From: Neorhizobium sp. JUb45
GTDB lineage: Bacteria > Pseudomonadota > Alphaproteobacteria > Rhizobiales > Rhizobiaceae
DNA: 64,000 bases
Reading direction: 5' to 3'
NCBI RefSeq assembly: GCF_004343585.1
Contig: NZ_SLYW01000003.1
Location: 847,857-911,856, forward strand
Shown here in pieces: positions 44,420 to 53,900 of the stretch (the stretch's first letter is position 1; the number at the start of each line of letters is the position of its first letter). The notes under the pieces were generated by a model that worked only from the letters and a program-made list of their open reading frames with translations, did no database searches and was not told the DNA's origin. A program made the position numbers and the translations under genes.

Positions 44420-46248
44420 CCACGTTACGACTGACGGCGGCGCAGGCCATGGTGAAATGGCTCTCGGCACAGATGACCGAGGATGGCGAGCGTTTCGTCG
44501 ATGGCGTCTGGGCGATCTTTGGCCACGGAAATGTCGCGGGTCTTGGCGAGGCGCTGCAGAAGGCCGGCAACAGCCTGCCGACATGGCGCGGCCAGAACGA
44601 ACAGACCATGGCGCATGCCGCGATCGCCTATGCCAAGGCGAAAAAGCGTCGGCGCATTCAGGCGGTCACGTCCTCGATTGGGCCGGGCGCCACCAATATG
44701 GTGACGGCGGCGGCACTCGCCCATGTCAACCGACTGCCGGTTCTTCTCATTCCCGGCGATGTGTTTGCCAATCGCCGACCCGACCCGGTGTTACAGCAGA
44801 TCGAGGATTTCGATGACGGCACCGTCTCGGCCAATGACTGCTTTCGCCCGGTCAGCCGTTATTTCGATCGCATCATGCGGCCGGAACAGCTTCTGACGGC
44901 ACTGCCACGCGCTTTGCGCGTAATGACCGATCCGGCAAATTGCGGGCCGGTAACGCTGTCCTTCTGCCAGGATGTGCAGGCCGAAGCATATGATTGGCCG
45001 GATGCCTTTTTCGAGCCGAAGGTTTGGCGCATTCGCCGGCCTGAGCCTGACGCCCGAGATCTCGATGAGGTGGCGGCGCTTGTTCGTGCAGCGAAAAATC
45101 CCGTCATCGTCGCGGGTGGGGGCGTGATCTACAGCGATGCGGAACAGGATCTTGCCGAGTTTGCCACACACCACGCCATCCCGGTGATCGAGACGCAGGC
45201 CGGCAAATCGGCACTCGCCCAAAGCCATCCGATGAATTTTGGTGCGGCTGGCGTCGATGGTTCGGCCGCCGCCAATGCGCTTGCCCGCAAGGCTGATCTG
45301 GTCATCGGCATCGGCACGCGGTTTCAGGATTTCACCACCGGATCGTGGTCGCTCTTCGAGGCGAAGGACCGAAAACTCGTTTCGATCAACGTGCAGGCCT
45401 ATGATGCCGACAAGCACGGTGCCATCGGCGTTGTCGCGGATGCCAAGGTTGCGTTGGCGGCACTGGGCGAAAAGCTGGGCGGCTATCGCGCGCCGGAATC
45501 CGATGCCGTGTCCCGTAGCGAATGGCTTGCCGCCGTCGATCAGCATTGCGCCGCACCGTCGCAGGAAGGTCTGTCGACGGATGCGCAGGTGATCGGCGCT
45601 GTACAGCGGGCAACGGGCGAAAACGCCATCGCCATGTGTGCGGCCGGCACCATGCCGGGCGCGTTGAAACTTCTCTGGCAACCGAGCCAGGGCGGCTACC
45701 ACATGGAATACGGTTTCTCCTGCATGGGTTATGAAATCGCCGGCGCCATGGGTCTGAAACTGGCGAGGCCGGACCGCGAGGTGATCTGCTTCGTCGGTGA
45801 CGGTTCCTACATGATGGCCAATTCGGAGCTGGCGACGGCGGTCATGCGCCGCGTGCCGTTCACCGTCGTGCTGACTGACAATCGTGGTTACGGCTGCATC
45901 AACCGGCTACAACGCGGCACCGGCGGCGAGCCGTTCAACAATCTCTACGCAGACTGCAATGTCGAGCAGCAGCCGGAGATCGATTTCGTCGCACATGCCG
46001 CGTCGATGGGCGCGGCATCCGTGAAGGCCAAGGACATTGCCGATCTCGAAGCGCAGATCGCACAGGCCCGTGGCCGCGATATCCCCACCGTCATCGTCAT
46101 CGACACAGATCCAACCGATGGCCCTGGTTTCGGCGATGCCGGCCACTGGTGGGATGTCGCTGTGCCGGAAGTGAGCACCACCGACAAGCTGAAACAGACC
46201 TATGCGCGCTATCTGACAAGTGTCGCCAAGCAGAACACCGTGAATTGA
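44416..46248 (+). CDS. iolD: 3D-trihydroxycyclohexane-1,2-dione acylhydrolase IolD
   Basis: A 610-residue thiamine-diphosphate enzyme that opens the inositol-derived ring to 5-deoxyglucuronate. The cofactor site is visible as [16 protein letters not shown] with the catalytic Glu region at the N-terminus, and [12 protein letters not shown] followed by NNLYADCN at the C-terminus. The start at 44416 overlaps the iolC stop. Confidence 0.95.
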   Translation: MTTLRLTAAQAMVKWLSAQMTEDGERFVDGVWAIFGHGNVAGLGEALQKAGNSLPTWRGQNEQTMAHAAIAYAKAKKRRRIQAVTSSIGPGATNMVTAAALAHVNRLPVLLIPGDVFANRRPDPVLQQIEDFDDGTVSANDCFRPVSRYFDRIMRPEQLLTALPRALRVMTDPANCGPVTLSFCQDVQAEAYDWPDAFFEPKVWRIRRPEPDARDLDEVAALVRAAKNPVIVAGGGVIYSDAEQDLAEFATHHAIPVIETQAGKSALAQSHPMNFGAAGVDGSAAANALARKADLVIGIGTRFQDFTTGSWSLFEAKDRKLVSINVQAYDADKHGAIGVVADAKVALAALGEKLGGYRAPESDAVSRSEWLAAVDQHCAAPSQEGLSTDAQVIGAVQRATGENAIAMCAAGTMPGALKLLWQPSQGGYHMEYGFSCMGYEIAGAMGLKLARPDREVICFVGDGSYMMANSELATAVMRRVPFTVVLTDNRGYGCINRLQRGTGGEPFNNLYADCNVEQQPEIDFVAHAASMGAASVKAKDIADLEAQIAQARGRDIPTVIVIDTDPTDGPGFGDAGHWWDVAVPEVSTTDKLKQTYARYLTSVAKQNTVN

Positions 46249-46258
46249 GGACAGGACC

Positions 46259-47155
46259 ATGATCCGCTTCGGCACCAATCCCATCGCCTGGGCCAATGAC
46301 GACGACCAGACCCTTGGCGCCAACATTCCGACCGAGCAAATCCTGCGTGAAGCCGGCGAGATCGGTTTTGACGGTATCGAAAACGGCCATCGCTGGCCGA
46401 ACGATCCGCAGGCGCTGAAAGAACTGCTCGGCGGCCACGGTCTGGCTTTCGTTTCCGGCTGGTATTCGCTGAACCTGCTGACGCAGTCGGTGGAGGAGGA
46501 AAAGAAGGCCATCCAGCCGCATCTCGACAAGCTGAAGCACAATGGCTGCACGGTTTGCATCGCCTGCGAAACGTCGAACAGCGTGCAGGGGCTGCAGGTG
46601 CCGCTTTCGCAAAGCCCGGTTCTTTCCGAGGCGCAGATGAAGGCTTTTGGCGCCAAGGTCGAAGAGCTTGCCGCCTTCACCGCCAGCCAGGGCATAGCGC
46701 TCGTCTACCATCACCATATGGGGACAGTGGTCGAGACCCCGGAAGAAATCGATGCCTTCATGGCTGTGACGGGACCTGCCACACGTTTGCTGTTCGATGC
46801 CGGTCACTGCTTCTTCGGCGGCAATGGTCGCGATCCCGAAACCGTGCTTGCTCGCCATGTCGATCGCGTCAGCCATTTTCATGCCAAGAACGTGCGCCCC
46901 GCCGTCATGCGCCAAGTGCGCGATGAGGGCCTGTCGTTCATGGACGGCGTGCGTGCCGGCGTGTTCACCGTGCCGGGTGACGAGGAAGGTGGCGTCGAAT
47001 TCGAGCCGCTTCTGAAGATCCTCAAGAGTGCCGGGTATCACGGCTGGATCGTCATCGAGGCCGAACAGGACCCGGATGTCCGCAATCCGTTTGATTATCA
47101 GTCGCTTGGCCTGAAGACGTTGAAAGCCGCTGCCGCCAAAGTCGGACTTGTCTGA
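46259..47155 (+). CDS. iolE: Inosose dehydratase IolE
   Basis: A 298-residue TIM-barrel enzyme that dehydrates scyllo-inosose. Motifs include [13 protein letters not shown] at the start, [16 protein letters not shown] near 145-160, [12 protein letters not shown] near 177 and HFHAKNVRP near 205, with the expected metal-binding His, Asp and Glu residues. It is 10 bases after iolD. Confidence 0.95.
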   Translation: MIRFGTNPIAWANDDDQTLGANIPTEQILREAGEIGFDGIENGHRWPNDPQALKELLGGHGLAFVSGWYSLNLLTQSVEEEKKAIQPHLDKLKHNGCTVCIACETSNSVQGLQVPLSQSPVLSEAQMKAFGAKVEELAAFTASQGIALVYHHHMGTVVETPEEIDAFMAVTGPATRLLFDAGHCFFGGNGRDPETVLARHVDRVSHFHAKNVRPAVMRQVRDEGLSFMDGVRAGVFTVPGDEEGGVEFEPLLKILKSAGYHGWIVIEAEQDPDVRNPFDYQSLGLKTLKAAAAKVGLV

Positions 47156-47190
47156 ACAATCGGGTCTGAGAAAACAGCAGGAGTTTCGAG

Positions 47191-47988
47191 ATGCCCAATC
47201 TTCTCCACCGCCCATTCGGCAAACACGGCAAGGTGCACGAGATCACGCCTGCATCGGCAGGTTGGCGGTATGTCGGTTTTTCGCTTTACCGGCTGCGGGC
47301 CGGTGAAGCCGTGACCGAAGAGACCGGTGACCGTGAGGTCATTCTGGTTATGGTCGAAGGAAAGGCGGCGCTGGAAGGTGCGGGCAAGGATTGGGGCGTG
47401 CTTGGCGAGCGCATGAGCGTGTTCGAAAAATCGCCGCCGCATTGCCTCTATCTGCCGAACGGCAGCACATGGAAGGCCGTTGCTGAGACCGATTGTGTCA
47501 TCGCCGTCTGCTCCGCCCCCGGCATAGGCGGTCACGAGGCGCGGCGGATCGGCCCGGCCGGTATAACGCTCACCCAGCGCGGCGAGGGCACGAACACCCG
47601 CTACATCAACAATATCGCCATGGAAAACGAGGATTATTGCGACAGTCTTCTGGTAACGGAGGTGTTCACGCCGGCCGGCCATTGGTCGAGCTATCCGAGC
47701 CACCGCCACGACGAAGACGATTTTCCGCGCATCACCTATCTCGAAGAGACCTATTACCATCGCCTCAACCCGGCTGACGGTTTTGGTATCCAGCGCGTCT
47801 ACACCGACGACCTGCAACTGGACGAGACCATGGCCGTGCATGACGGCGATGTCGTCTGCGTGCCGCGCGGGCATCACCCCTGCGGCGCACCGCACGGTTT
47901 CGAGATGTATTATTTGAACGTCATGGCCGGTCCCCTGCGCAAATGGCGTTTTGTCGCCGCGCCGCCGGTCGAGCACCTGACGCGCTGA
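47191..47988 (+). CDS. iolB: 5-Deoxy-glucuronate isomerase IolB
   Basis: A 265-residue bicupin isomerase converting 5-deoxyglucuronate to 5-dehydro-2-deoxygluconate. Typical sequence is WSSYPSHRHDEDDFPR near residue 170, with TYLEETYYHRLNPADGFGIQRVYTDD after it; these histidines and glutamate hold the metal. CAGGAGTTTCGAG precedes the start. It completes iolC-D-E-B; iolA (methylmalonate-semialdehyde dehydrogenase) is not in the window. Confidence 0.95.
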   Translation: MPNLLHRPFGKHGKVHEITPASAGWRYVGFSLYRLRAGEAVTEETGDREVILVMVEGKAALEGAGKDWGVLGERMSVFEKSPPHCLYLPNGSTWKAVAETDCVIAVCSAPGIGGHEARRIGPAGITLTQRGEGTNTRYINNIAMENEDYCDSLLVTEVFTPAGHWSSYPSHRHDEDDFPRITYLEETYYHRLNPADGFGIQRVYTDDLQLDETMAVHDGDVVCVPRGHHPCGAPHGFEMYYLNVMAGPLRKWRFVAAPPVEHLTR

Positions 47989-48011
47989 CCCTCACACAAG
48001 CGGATAAAACA

Positions 48012-48800
48012 ATGGATCAACCTTTTACGCTGGCCGCCTGCGCGGAAATGCTCTGGCGCGACAAGCCGATCGAATGGCGCTGCTCGGCACTCAAGGAAAT
48101 GGGTTTCGAGGTCGGCTTATGGAACTGGCCGGAGCATGATCTCGCTGCGCTCGAAAAGTCCGGCGCGACCTTTTCCATCATGAATGGCTATCTGACAGGT
48201 CGTCTGGCCGATGATGAAGGGGCCGACGAATTGCTGCGTTCGGCCCGGGAGACGGCGCAGGTCGGTAAACGGCTCGGTGTCGCCCGGCTTAATCTGCATG
48301 GTACAGGCCTTGGTGAGGGCGGTTTGCCTGTTCGTCCCAGTGAAGTGACGACCGGACGCATGTGGCTGAAAGCGCGTGACACGCTGGCGCGTATCGCCGA
48401 TATGGCGGAAGAGGAAGGCGTCGTCTTCACGCTTGAAAACCTCAATCTGCCGGTCGATCATCCCGGCACGCCGTTCGGCCGTGCGGAAGATACGCTTGCC
48501 TTGGTCGAAAGCGTCAATCATCCGCGCCTGCTGCTCAATCTCGACCTTTATCATGTGCAGATCGGCGAGGGGAATTTGATCGAAACCTGCAGGGCTTGCC
48601 TGCCTTTCATCGGCGAGGTGCAGGTAGCGGATGTTCCGGGACGGTGCGAGCCGGGCACCGGCGAGATAAACTACCCGTCGATTGCCAGATCGCTGGTCGA
48701 TATGGGGTATCGCGGGCCGGTGGGGCTCGAGGCTTTTGCGAAGGCCGATCCCGTCGTCGCATTGGAAGCGTTTCGCGCCGCCTTTACGATGAGAAACTGA
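48012..48800 (+). CDS. TIM-barrel isomerase, hydroxypyruvate-isomerase-like
   Basis: A 262-residue sugar phosphate isomerase/epimerase-family protein. Barrel motifs with metal ligands are FTLENLN near residue 140, LLNLDLYHVQIGEGN near 180, VQVADVPGRCEPGTGEINY near 210 and PVGLEAF near 240. It follows iolB by 23 bases and is the last gene of the inositol operon. It could isomerise inosose forms (as IolI does) or hydroxypyruvate. Confidence 0.82.
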   Translation: MDQPFTLAACAEMLWRDKPIEWRCSALKEMGFEVGLWNWPEHDLAALEKSGATFSIMNGYLTGRLADDEGADELLRSARETAQVGKRLGVARLNLHGTGLGEGGLPVRPSEVTTGRMWLKARDTLARIADMAEEEGVVFTLENLNLPVDHPGTPFGRAEDTLALVESVNHPRLLLNLDLYHVQIGEGNLIETCRACLPFIGEVQVADVPGRCEPGTGEINYPSIARSLVDMGYRGPVGLEAFAKADPVVALEAFRAAFTMRN

Positions 48801-48843
48801 CCAATTGCGTCTCGCTGAGGATTGGCGCGCGGAGCGGGTCGCG

Positions 48844-49281
48844 TCAGTCTTTCAGCGTGTCGAATGTGGCCCGCGCGGCATCGACCGCTTCATGATTTTC
48901 GACCGCCCAGATCCACACGTTGCAGAATGCTGCACCAAGCGTCAGCCCGAGAGGCGAAAGGCTATATTCGACCTTCGGCGGTACGCAGGCGTAGATCTTG
49001 CGCACGACAAGGCCGTCCCGCTCCATCCGCCGCAGGGTTTGCGTCAGCATCTTCTGGCTGATGCCGGTGACATGGCGGGCGATATCCGAAAAGCGCAACG
49101 TGCCTTCATCCCAAAGCGTGTCGAGAATGACGACGGTCCACTTGTCGGCAAAGCCGGAGATCATTTCCCGCACCAGCCCTTCGATCTTCGGATCGACATT
49201 CTGCGGATAATCGCGTGCCTTATACGATTGCGCGCGTTGCAGATCGTTGGCGGTGTAGGTCGAAGGCTGCGGTTTGGTCAT
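48844..49281 (-). CDS. HxlR-family winged-helix regulator
   Basis: A 145-residue protein with the HxlR/MarR-like fold: GFADKWTVVILDTLWDEGTLRFSDI, then ISQKMLTQTLRRMERDGLV and YSLSPLGLTL as the wing. The family senses redox or electrophiles, often through a cysteine; here Cys appears in IYACVPP. It converges on the iol operon and is in the same direction as the LuxR-like gene. Target genes are unknown. Confidence 0.88.
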   Translation of the reverse strand: MTKPQPSTYTANDLQRAQSYKARDYPQNVDPKIEGLVREMISGFADKWTVVILDTLWDEGTLRFSDIARHVTGISQKMLTQTLRRMERDGLVVRKIYACVPPKVEYSLSPLGLTLGAAFCNVWIWAVENHEAVDAARATFDTLKD

Positions 49282-49394
49282 CGGTTCTGGCCCATAAGTT
49301 TATATCGGAAACTTACTCTACAAAAGAGAGTTAGGCAACGCTCTGCGGCTATTCAGACCTTGACCGTCCGTTCTCGTGGGCCGTTTCAACGTGT

Positions 49395-51755
49395 TCATAT
49401 CCAGCCGAGCGCCTTGGCGGCCCGGATCGCTTCGGCCCGCCTCGAGCAGCCGAGTTTCCGAAACAGATTGCCGACGTGGAATTTCACCGTCACCTCTGAA
49501 ATGCTGAGCGTGTGGGCGATCTTCTTGTTGGGCATGCCGGCGGCAACCAGTTGCAGCATCTGTGCCTCGCGCTGCGACAGGCCGCCGTGAAGGGCGCGGG
49601 CATGCGGCGAGTTGACCGATGAGGCAAAGATCGACAGCGCCATGCGCACATCGGAGGATGTCTCGATGAAGGCGCGGATGCGCTGGTCGTTCAGGAGCGG
49701 CGACAGAAATAGCCGTTCTTCGGAGAGCACGCCGTTGCAGCCCAGCCGCGTCGCGGTCTCCAGCGCGGAAAGAAGCTGCGCGCGAGCTGCGGCATTGTCG
49801 CGCCGCTGGTGCGAGACGTAGCTCTGCCAAAGCTGAAGGGCCACCTTCTCACGGTTGGTCACTTTTGGATTGGCGATCAGCGCATCGATCTGGCGGGGCA
49901 GGTAGGCGCGGGGCGTGGCGATGTGCACGGCGTCGCGCAGCCATGCCATCGCATAGGCAATCTCGTCGCGCCGGGAGAGGCGGGTCAGTTCGTCGGTGGC
50001 GCTGTCCACCCAGTTGCGGCCGATCGGCATGCGCACGGCGGTCAGGGTGGCTGCCGCATCGGTCCAGCGATTGGCGTTCTGATAAGCGATGGCGGTGCGG
50101 ATCTCCATCATCGCATGAAACTGCAGGCCCTCGGACAGATGGATCCACAGACCATCGAGGAAACCGGGACGGATGGTCATGGCGAAATGATCGCCCAGAA
50201 CCTGCGAAGCATAATGCAGGGCAAACTGCATCAGGCTCGGCCAGATTTCGGCGGCGGCAAAGGCCTCGAAATCACTCTGCACGAATTCCAGAAGCTCGCG
50301 CGGCCGACCGGATTCGTAGGAAAGGCAGGCTTCCGCCAGCCGCAGCATACGAAACTCCTGCACGGCTTCGTGTGGCACGGCCTCCAGCCGGTCACGTGCG
50401 TCTTTCGCCGCGCGGCGGGCCAAAAGGGCATCGCCACTCATCAGCCGCAGCACGATCTGGTGCAGGTGGATGAAAAATTCCAAGAGCGGCTGGCCGCCAG
50501 GTTTGCGCAGGTAAACGAGCGCGCGGGCAGCGGCGGCTTCCGCTTCTCGAAAATTGCGCCGCCGCACCTCGAATTCCAGGATGGCGTTATAATAACCCGA
50601 CCATTTTCCGTAATCGCCAAGCGGATAGTCCGCCATGAATTCGCCCAGCCGGGTGATCATCGCATCTGATGGCGTCAGATCCTCGCAGATCATCAGGTTG
50701 AGGCGAAAGGTGCGTGCCGCAAACGAAAAACGCGAATTCCGGTTCAGGACTTTCAGCGGATCGAGGTAATCGTGGCCCAGATGCCGCGAGACCAGATGCC
50801 GGACGCGGGAAAGCTCGCCTTGCTTGAGAAGGCTGCGTGCCACTGCGAACAGAACCGTTTCGTTGGTGGCCATGATGGGCTGGGAGAAGCGCATGATGAT
50901 GGTCTGAAACGCTTCCACGCTGCTGCGATAGATCAGCTCGCGGCCATGGGCGCGTTCGAGGATTTGTGCCGCATGCTCTTCATGACCGTGATCGAGAAGC
51001 AGGTCCATCGCGGCCAGCGGTCGTTCGGCCCGTTCCAGTGCCGAGGCGATGTCGATGACGGCGCCGCCCGTTACCAGTGTATGAAAACGCTCCTGAACGG
51101 CGATGCGCAGAAGGCGCAGCAGCTCGGTGTTTCGTTCCGGGGTTTCCGTCAAGGCCGGCGGAAGGGCTGCTTTCCAGTCTCCGACGGCATCCGCGGATGG
51201 GGCTTCCAGCCAGATCGAAAGGTCGGCCGTCTGCGTCGGTGAAAGCGAGGTCAGAAACGTTTCCCGCAGATATTCGGTACAGGCGTCGTCGTCAGGGTTT
51301 TGGCAGAGAGGAAGGAAGGCTGGCCAGCCCGCATATCCTTCAGCCAGGAGCTGGCGTGGTGATGCGGGCAGGGGAGCGAGTTCCCGCGCCGTAAACGTCA
51401 GGTCCTCCGCCGAAAACGTCACGGCCCCGTCATGCATGATGCGGCGCGCCAGTCCGCTGATCCGCTGTTCGGGGCGGCAGGCGATGATGATGCGACGCGC
51501 ATGATCCAACACCTGCGCCGGCAGCCGGGCTGAGCGAGCCGCAACCGGCACATCCCAGATCAGGATGCCCTCTTGTACGTCGTCCACGCGCGGCTGGTGA
51601 GCGCAGGATACCTGCAGGCCAAGTTGTTCAGCCACCATGCGCAAAGCCACGGATTTCCCGGCGCCGGCCGGTGCACGCAGGAAGGTGATCGCTGCGGTTT
51701 TGCGGGCGATATCACGGACAATCTGCGGGCGTGGCAATAAATCAGGCATCTGCAT
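49395..51755 (-). CDS. MalT/LAL-like LuxR-family regulator
   Basis: A 786-residue regulator. The N-terminal ATPase has a P-loop FLRAPAGAGKSVALRM near residue 25, a long TPR-like helical middle follows, and the C-terminal LuxR helix-turn-helix is LSQREAQMLQLVAAGMPNKKIAHTLSISEVTVKF (about 720-755). MalT-type proteins activate transcription on binding an inducer. The gene is divergent from the peptide-type importer and HyuA operon, which it may control. The start could be 51755 or 51749. Confidence 0.87.
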   Translation of the reverse strand: MQMPDLLPRPQIVRDIARKTAAITFLRAPAGAGKSVALRMVAEQLGLQVSCAHQPRVDDVQEGILIWDVPVAARSARLPAQVLDHARRIIIACRPEQRISGLARRIMHDGAVTFSAEDLTFTARELAPLPASPRQLLAEGYAGWPAFLPLCQNPDDDACTEYLRETFLTSLSPTQTADLSIWLEAPSADAVGDWKAALPPALTETPERNTELLRLLRIAVQERFHTLVTGGAVIDIASALERAERPLAAMDLLLDHGHEEHAAQILERAHGRELIYRSSVEAFQTIIMRFSQPIMATNETVLFAVARSLLKQGELSRVRHLVSRHLGHDYLDPLKVLNRNSRFSFAARTFRLNLMICEDLTPSDAMITRLGEFMADYPLGDYGKWSGYYNAILEFEVRRRNFREAEAAAARALVYLRKPGGQPLLEFFIHLHQIVLRLMSGDALLARRAAKDARDRLEAVPHEAVQEFRMLRLAEACLSYESGRPRELLEFVQSDFEAFAAAEIWPSLMQFALHYASQVLGDHFAMTIRPGFLDGLWIHLSEGLQFHAMMEIRTAIAYQNANRWTDAAATLTAVRMPIGRNWVDSATDELTRLSRRDEIAYAMAWLRDAVHIATPRAYLPRQIDALIANPKVTNREKVALQLWQSYVSHQRRDNAAARAQLLSALETATRLGCNGVLSEERLFLSPLLNDQRIRAFIETSSDVRMALSIFASSVNSPHARALHGGLSQREAQMLQLVAAGMPNKKIAHTLSISEVTVKFHVGNLFRKLGCSRRAEAIRAAKALGWI

Positions 51756-51987
51756 GCGATACCGCGAAACGGGTTCATAACCTATACCACGACGTCAAAA
51801 AACTATACTTTTGAGCTGTTGCTGATACGGCCGTGCTGCGAAATGCTAAACCTCGATCCGGACATGCTGCGTCCGAAAGCCATGACGGCTTTCAAATGCT
51901 GGATGTCAGACTTGAAGAGTTGCAGCGTCCCTTGTGCGTCAAGTCTGGCGCACGGCGCTGCAATGATGCACGAGGACCAATCCGCCG

Positions 51988-53016
51988 ATGCAGCAACATC
52001 CATTGATCGCCATTCTCACCAGACTGGGCACGTTCGTGCTGGTGATGATTGCTCTTTCGATCATGATCTTTGTGCTGGCGCGCGTCGTGCCCGGCGATCC
52101 CGCCCGCATGGCGCTTGGCCCGGCCGCGACGGTCGAACAGGTCGAGGCGCTGCGGCTGCAGATGGGCCTCGATCAGCCGCTGGTGTTCCAGTATGTCGAT
52201 TATATCGGCAAGGCGCTGCGCGGCGATCTTGGCATGTCGCTCGTGTCGCAACGGCCTGTCACGACCGATCTTGGCCAGACTGTTCCGGCAACGCTTGAAC
52301 TGGTTCTGGTGTCGGTGATCTTCATGTTCATCGTGGCGATCCCGCTCGGCGTCATCATGGCGCATTACCGTGATCGTGCCGTCGATCACATCGGTCGCCT
52401 GTTGTCGCTGACCGGCGTCACCATCCCGAGCTTTCTGTTCGCCATCACGCTCCAGCTCATTGCGGCCCGCTTCCTCTCCGGCTGGCCGATCATCGGCAGG
52501 CTCGATCATAACCTCGGCTGGACCGGCGGCCCGACCGGGTTGCTGATCCTCGATGGTCTGTTGACGGGGCGCCCGGACGTGTCGCTGAATGCGCTTCAGC
52601 ATCTGGCCTTGCCTGCCTTTGCGCTGTCCATGGCCGGCATCGGCCAGATTACCCGCATCACCCGTTCCGCCATGATCGAAAACCAGCGCAAGGATCATGT
52701 GCTGACGCTGAAAAGCTTTGGGGTGCCCGAGCGCGTGATCATCTTCAAATATCTTCTAAAGCTGTCGTCGATCGCACCGCTCACCATCATGGGGCTGGAA
52801 TTCGCCTCGCTGATCGGCAACGCCTTCGTCATCGAGATGGTGTTCGCCTGGGGTGGTTTTGCCTCCTACGGCCTCCAGTCGATCCTGCAGAAGGATCTCA
52901 ACGCCGTCACCGCCGTGGTTCTGGTTGCCGGCCTGTTCTTCATCGTCGCGAACCTGATCGTTGATGTTCTCATCACGATGATCGACCCGCGCCTTCGCCG
53001 TAAGGAGGCCCGCTGA
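51988..53016 (+). CDS. Peptide-type ABC permease (DppB/OppB family)
   Basis: A 342-residue inner-membrane permease with about six hydrophobic segments. Typical are the first helix FVLVMIALSIMIFVLARVVPGDPARMALG, and the coupling loop RKDHVLTLKSFGVPERVIIFKYLLK near 235-260. It starts the operon that contains the two HyuA/DUF917 pairs. A 232-base gap separates it from the divergent LuxR-like gene. Confidence 0.93.
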   Translation: MQQHPLIAILTRLGTFVLVMIALSIMIFVLARVVPGDPARMALGPAATVEQVEALRLQMGLDQPLVFQYVDYIGKALRGDLGMSLVSQRPVTTDLGQTVPATLELVLVSVIFMFIVAIPLGVIMAHYRDRAVDHIGRLLSLTGVTIPSFLFAITLQLIAARFLSGWPIIGRLDHNLGWTGGPTGLLILDGLLTGRPDVSLNALQHLALPAFALSMAGIGQITRITRSAMIENQRKDHVLTLKSFGVPERVIIFKYLLKLSSIAPLTIMGLEFASLIGNAFVIEMVFAWGGFASYGLQSILQKDLNAVTAVVLVAGLFFIVANLIVDVLITMIDPRLRRKEAR

Positions 53017-53897
53017 TGGCCGATATCAAGATGCTCGATGCCAGCGATCGCGGTTTGAGCGCCGGTTACATGATGTGGTACCGGTTCAGTCGCAATCCGG
53101 CCGCCGTGATCGGCGCGCTGATCATCTTTTCGGTGATCTTTCTCGCCATCTTCGCGCCGCTTTTGACGCCTTATCCGAAACATGTCGGTGCGGTCGTGGA
53201 TTTCCGCGCTCGCCATCTGCCGCCGGATGCCGCCCATTGGTTCGGCACCGACAAGGCCGGCCGCGACATCTTTTCGCGTACGATCTTCGGTCTGCGCATC
53301 TCGCTTCTTCTGGTGGTCGGCGTGCTTGGCATCTCGGTGCCGGTGGGTGCGGTTCTGGGCCTGATGGCCGGTTATTTCGGCGGCTGGACGGAAAAGGTCA
53401 TCAGTGGCCTGACCAACGTCATGCTCGCCATGCCGCCGCTCGTCATGGCGCTTGCCGTCTCCAACCTGCTGGAGCCGACGCTGACGAATGCGATGATTGC
53501 CATCACCCTTCTGTGGTGGACCTGGCATGCACGCCTCATCTATGCAGTCTCCAAGCAGATCGCCTCGGAAGATTATATCGAGGCGGCCCGTCTTGCCGGT
53601 GCCGGCCCGATGCACATCCTCTTCCGCGAAATCCTGCCCAATTGCGTGCCGGTGATTTCGGTGAAGACCACGCTCGATGCGGCTTTCGTCATCCTGTTCG
53701 GCGCAACGCTCAGCTTCCTCGGTTTCGGCGTCAAGCCGCCGACGCCGGACCTCGGCTCGATGGTTGCCGATGGCCGCCAGTTCATGCCGGATTTCTGGTG
53801 GGAAGTGCTGTGCCCCGGTGCCGCCGTCTTCTACGTGACCCTCGGTTTCAACCTGCTGGGCGATGGCCTGCGCGACATGTTCGATGTGGAGAACTGA
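53016..53897 (+). CDS. Peptide-type ABC permease (DppC/OppC family)
   Basis: A 293-residue permease with about six membrane segments and the family features HWFGTDKAGRDIFSRTIFGLRISLL (near 70-95) and EDYIEAARLAGAGPMHILFREILPN (near 185-210). Its start overlaps the preceding stop by one base, and AAGGAGG lies before it. Confidence 0.95.
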   Translation: MADIKMLDASDRGLSAGYMMWYRFSRNPAAVIGALIIFSVIFLAIFAPLLTPYPKHVGAVVDFRARHLPPDAAHWFGTDKAGRDIFSRTIFGLRISLLLVVGVLGISVPVGAVLGLMAGYFGGWTEKVISGLTNVMLAMPPLVMALAVSNLLEPTLTNAMIAITLLWWTWHARLIYAVSKQIASEDYIEAARLAGAGPMHILFREILPNCVPVISVKTTLDAAFVILFGATLSFLGFGVKPPTPDLGSMVADGRQFMPDFWWEVLCPGAAVFYVTLGFNLLGDGLRDMFDVEN

Positions 53898-53900
53898 GCG

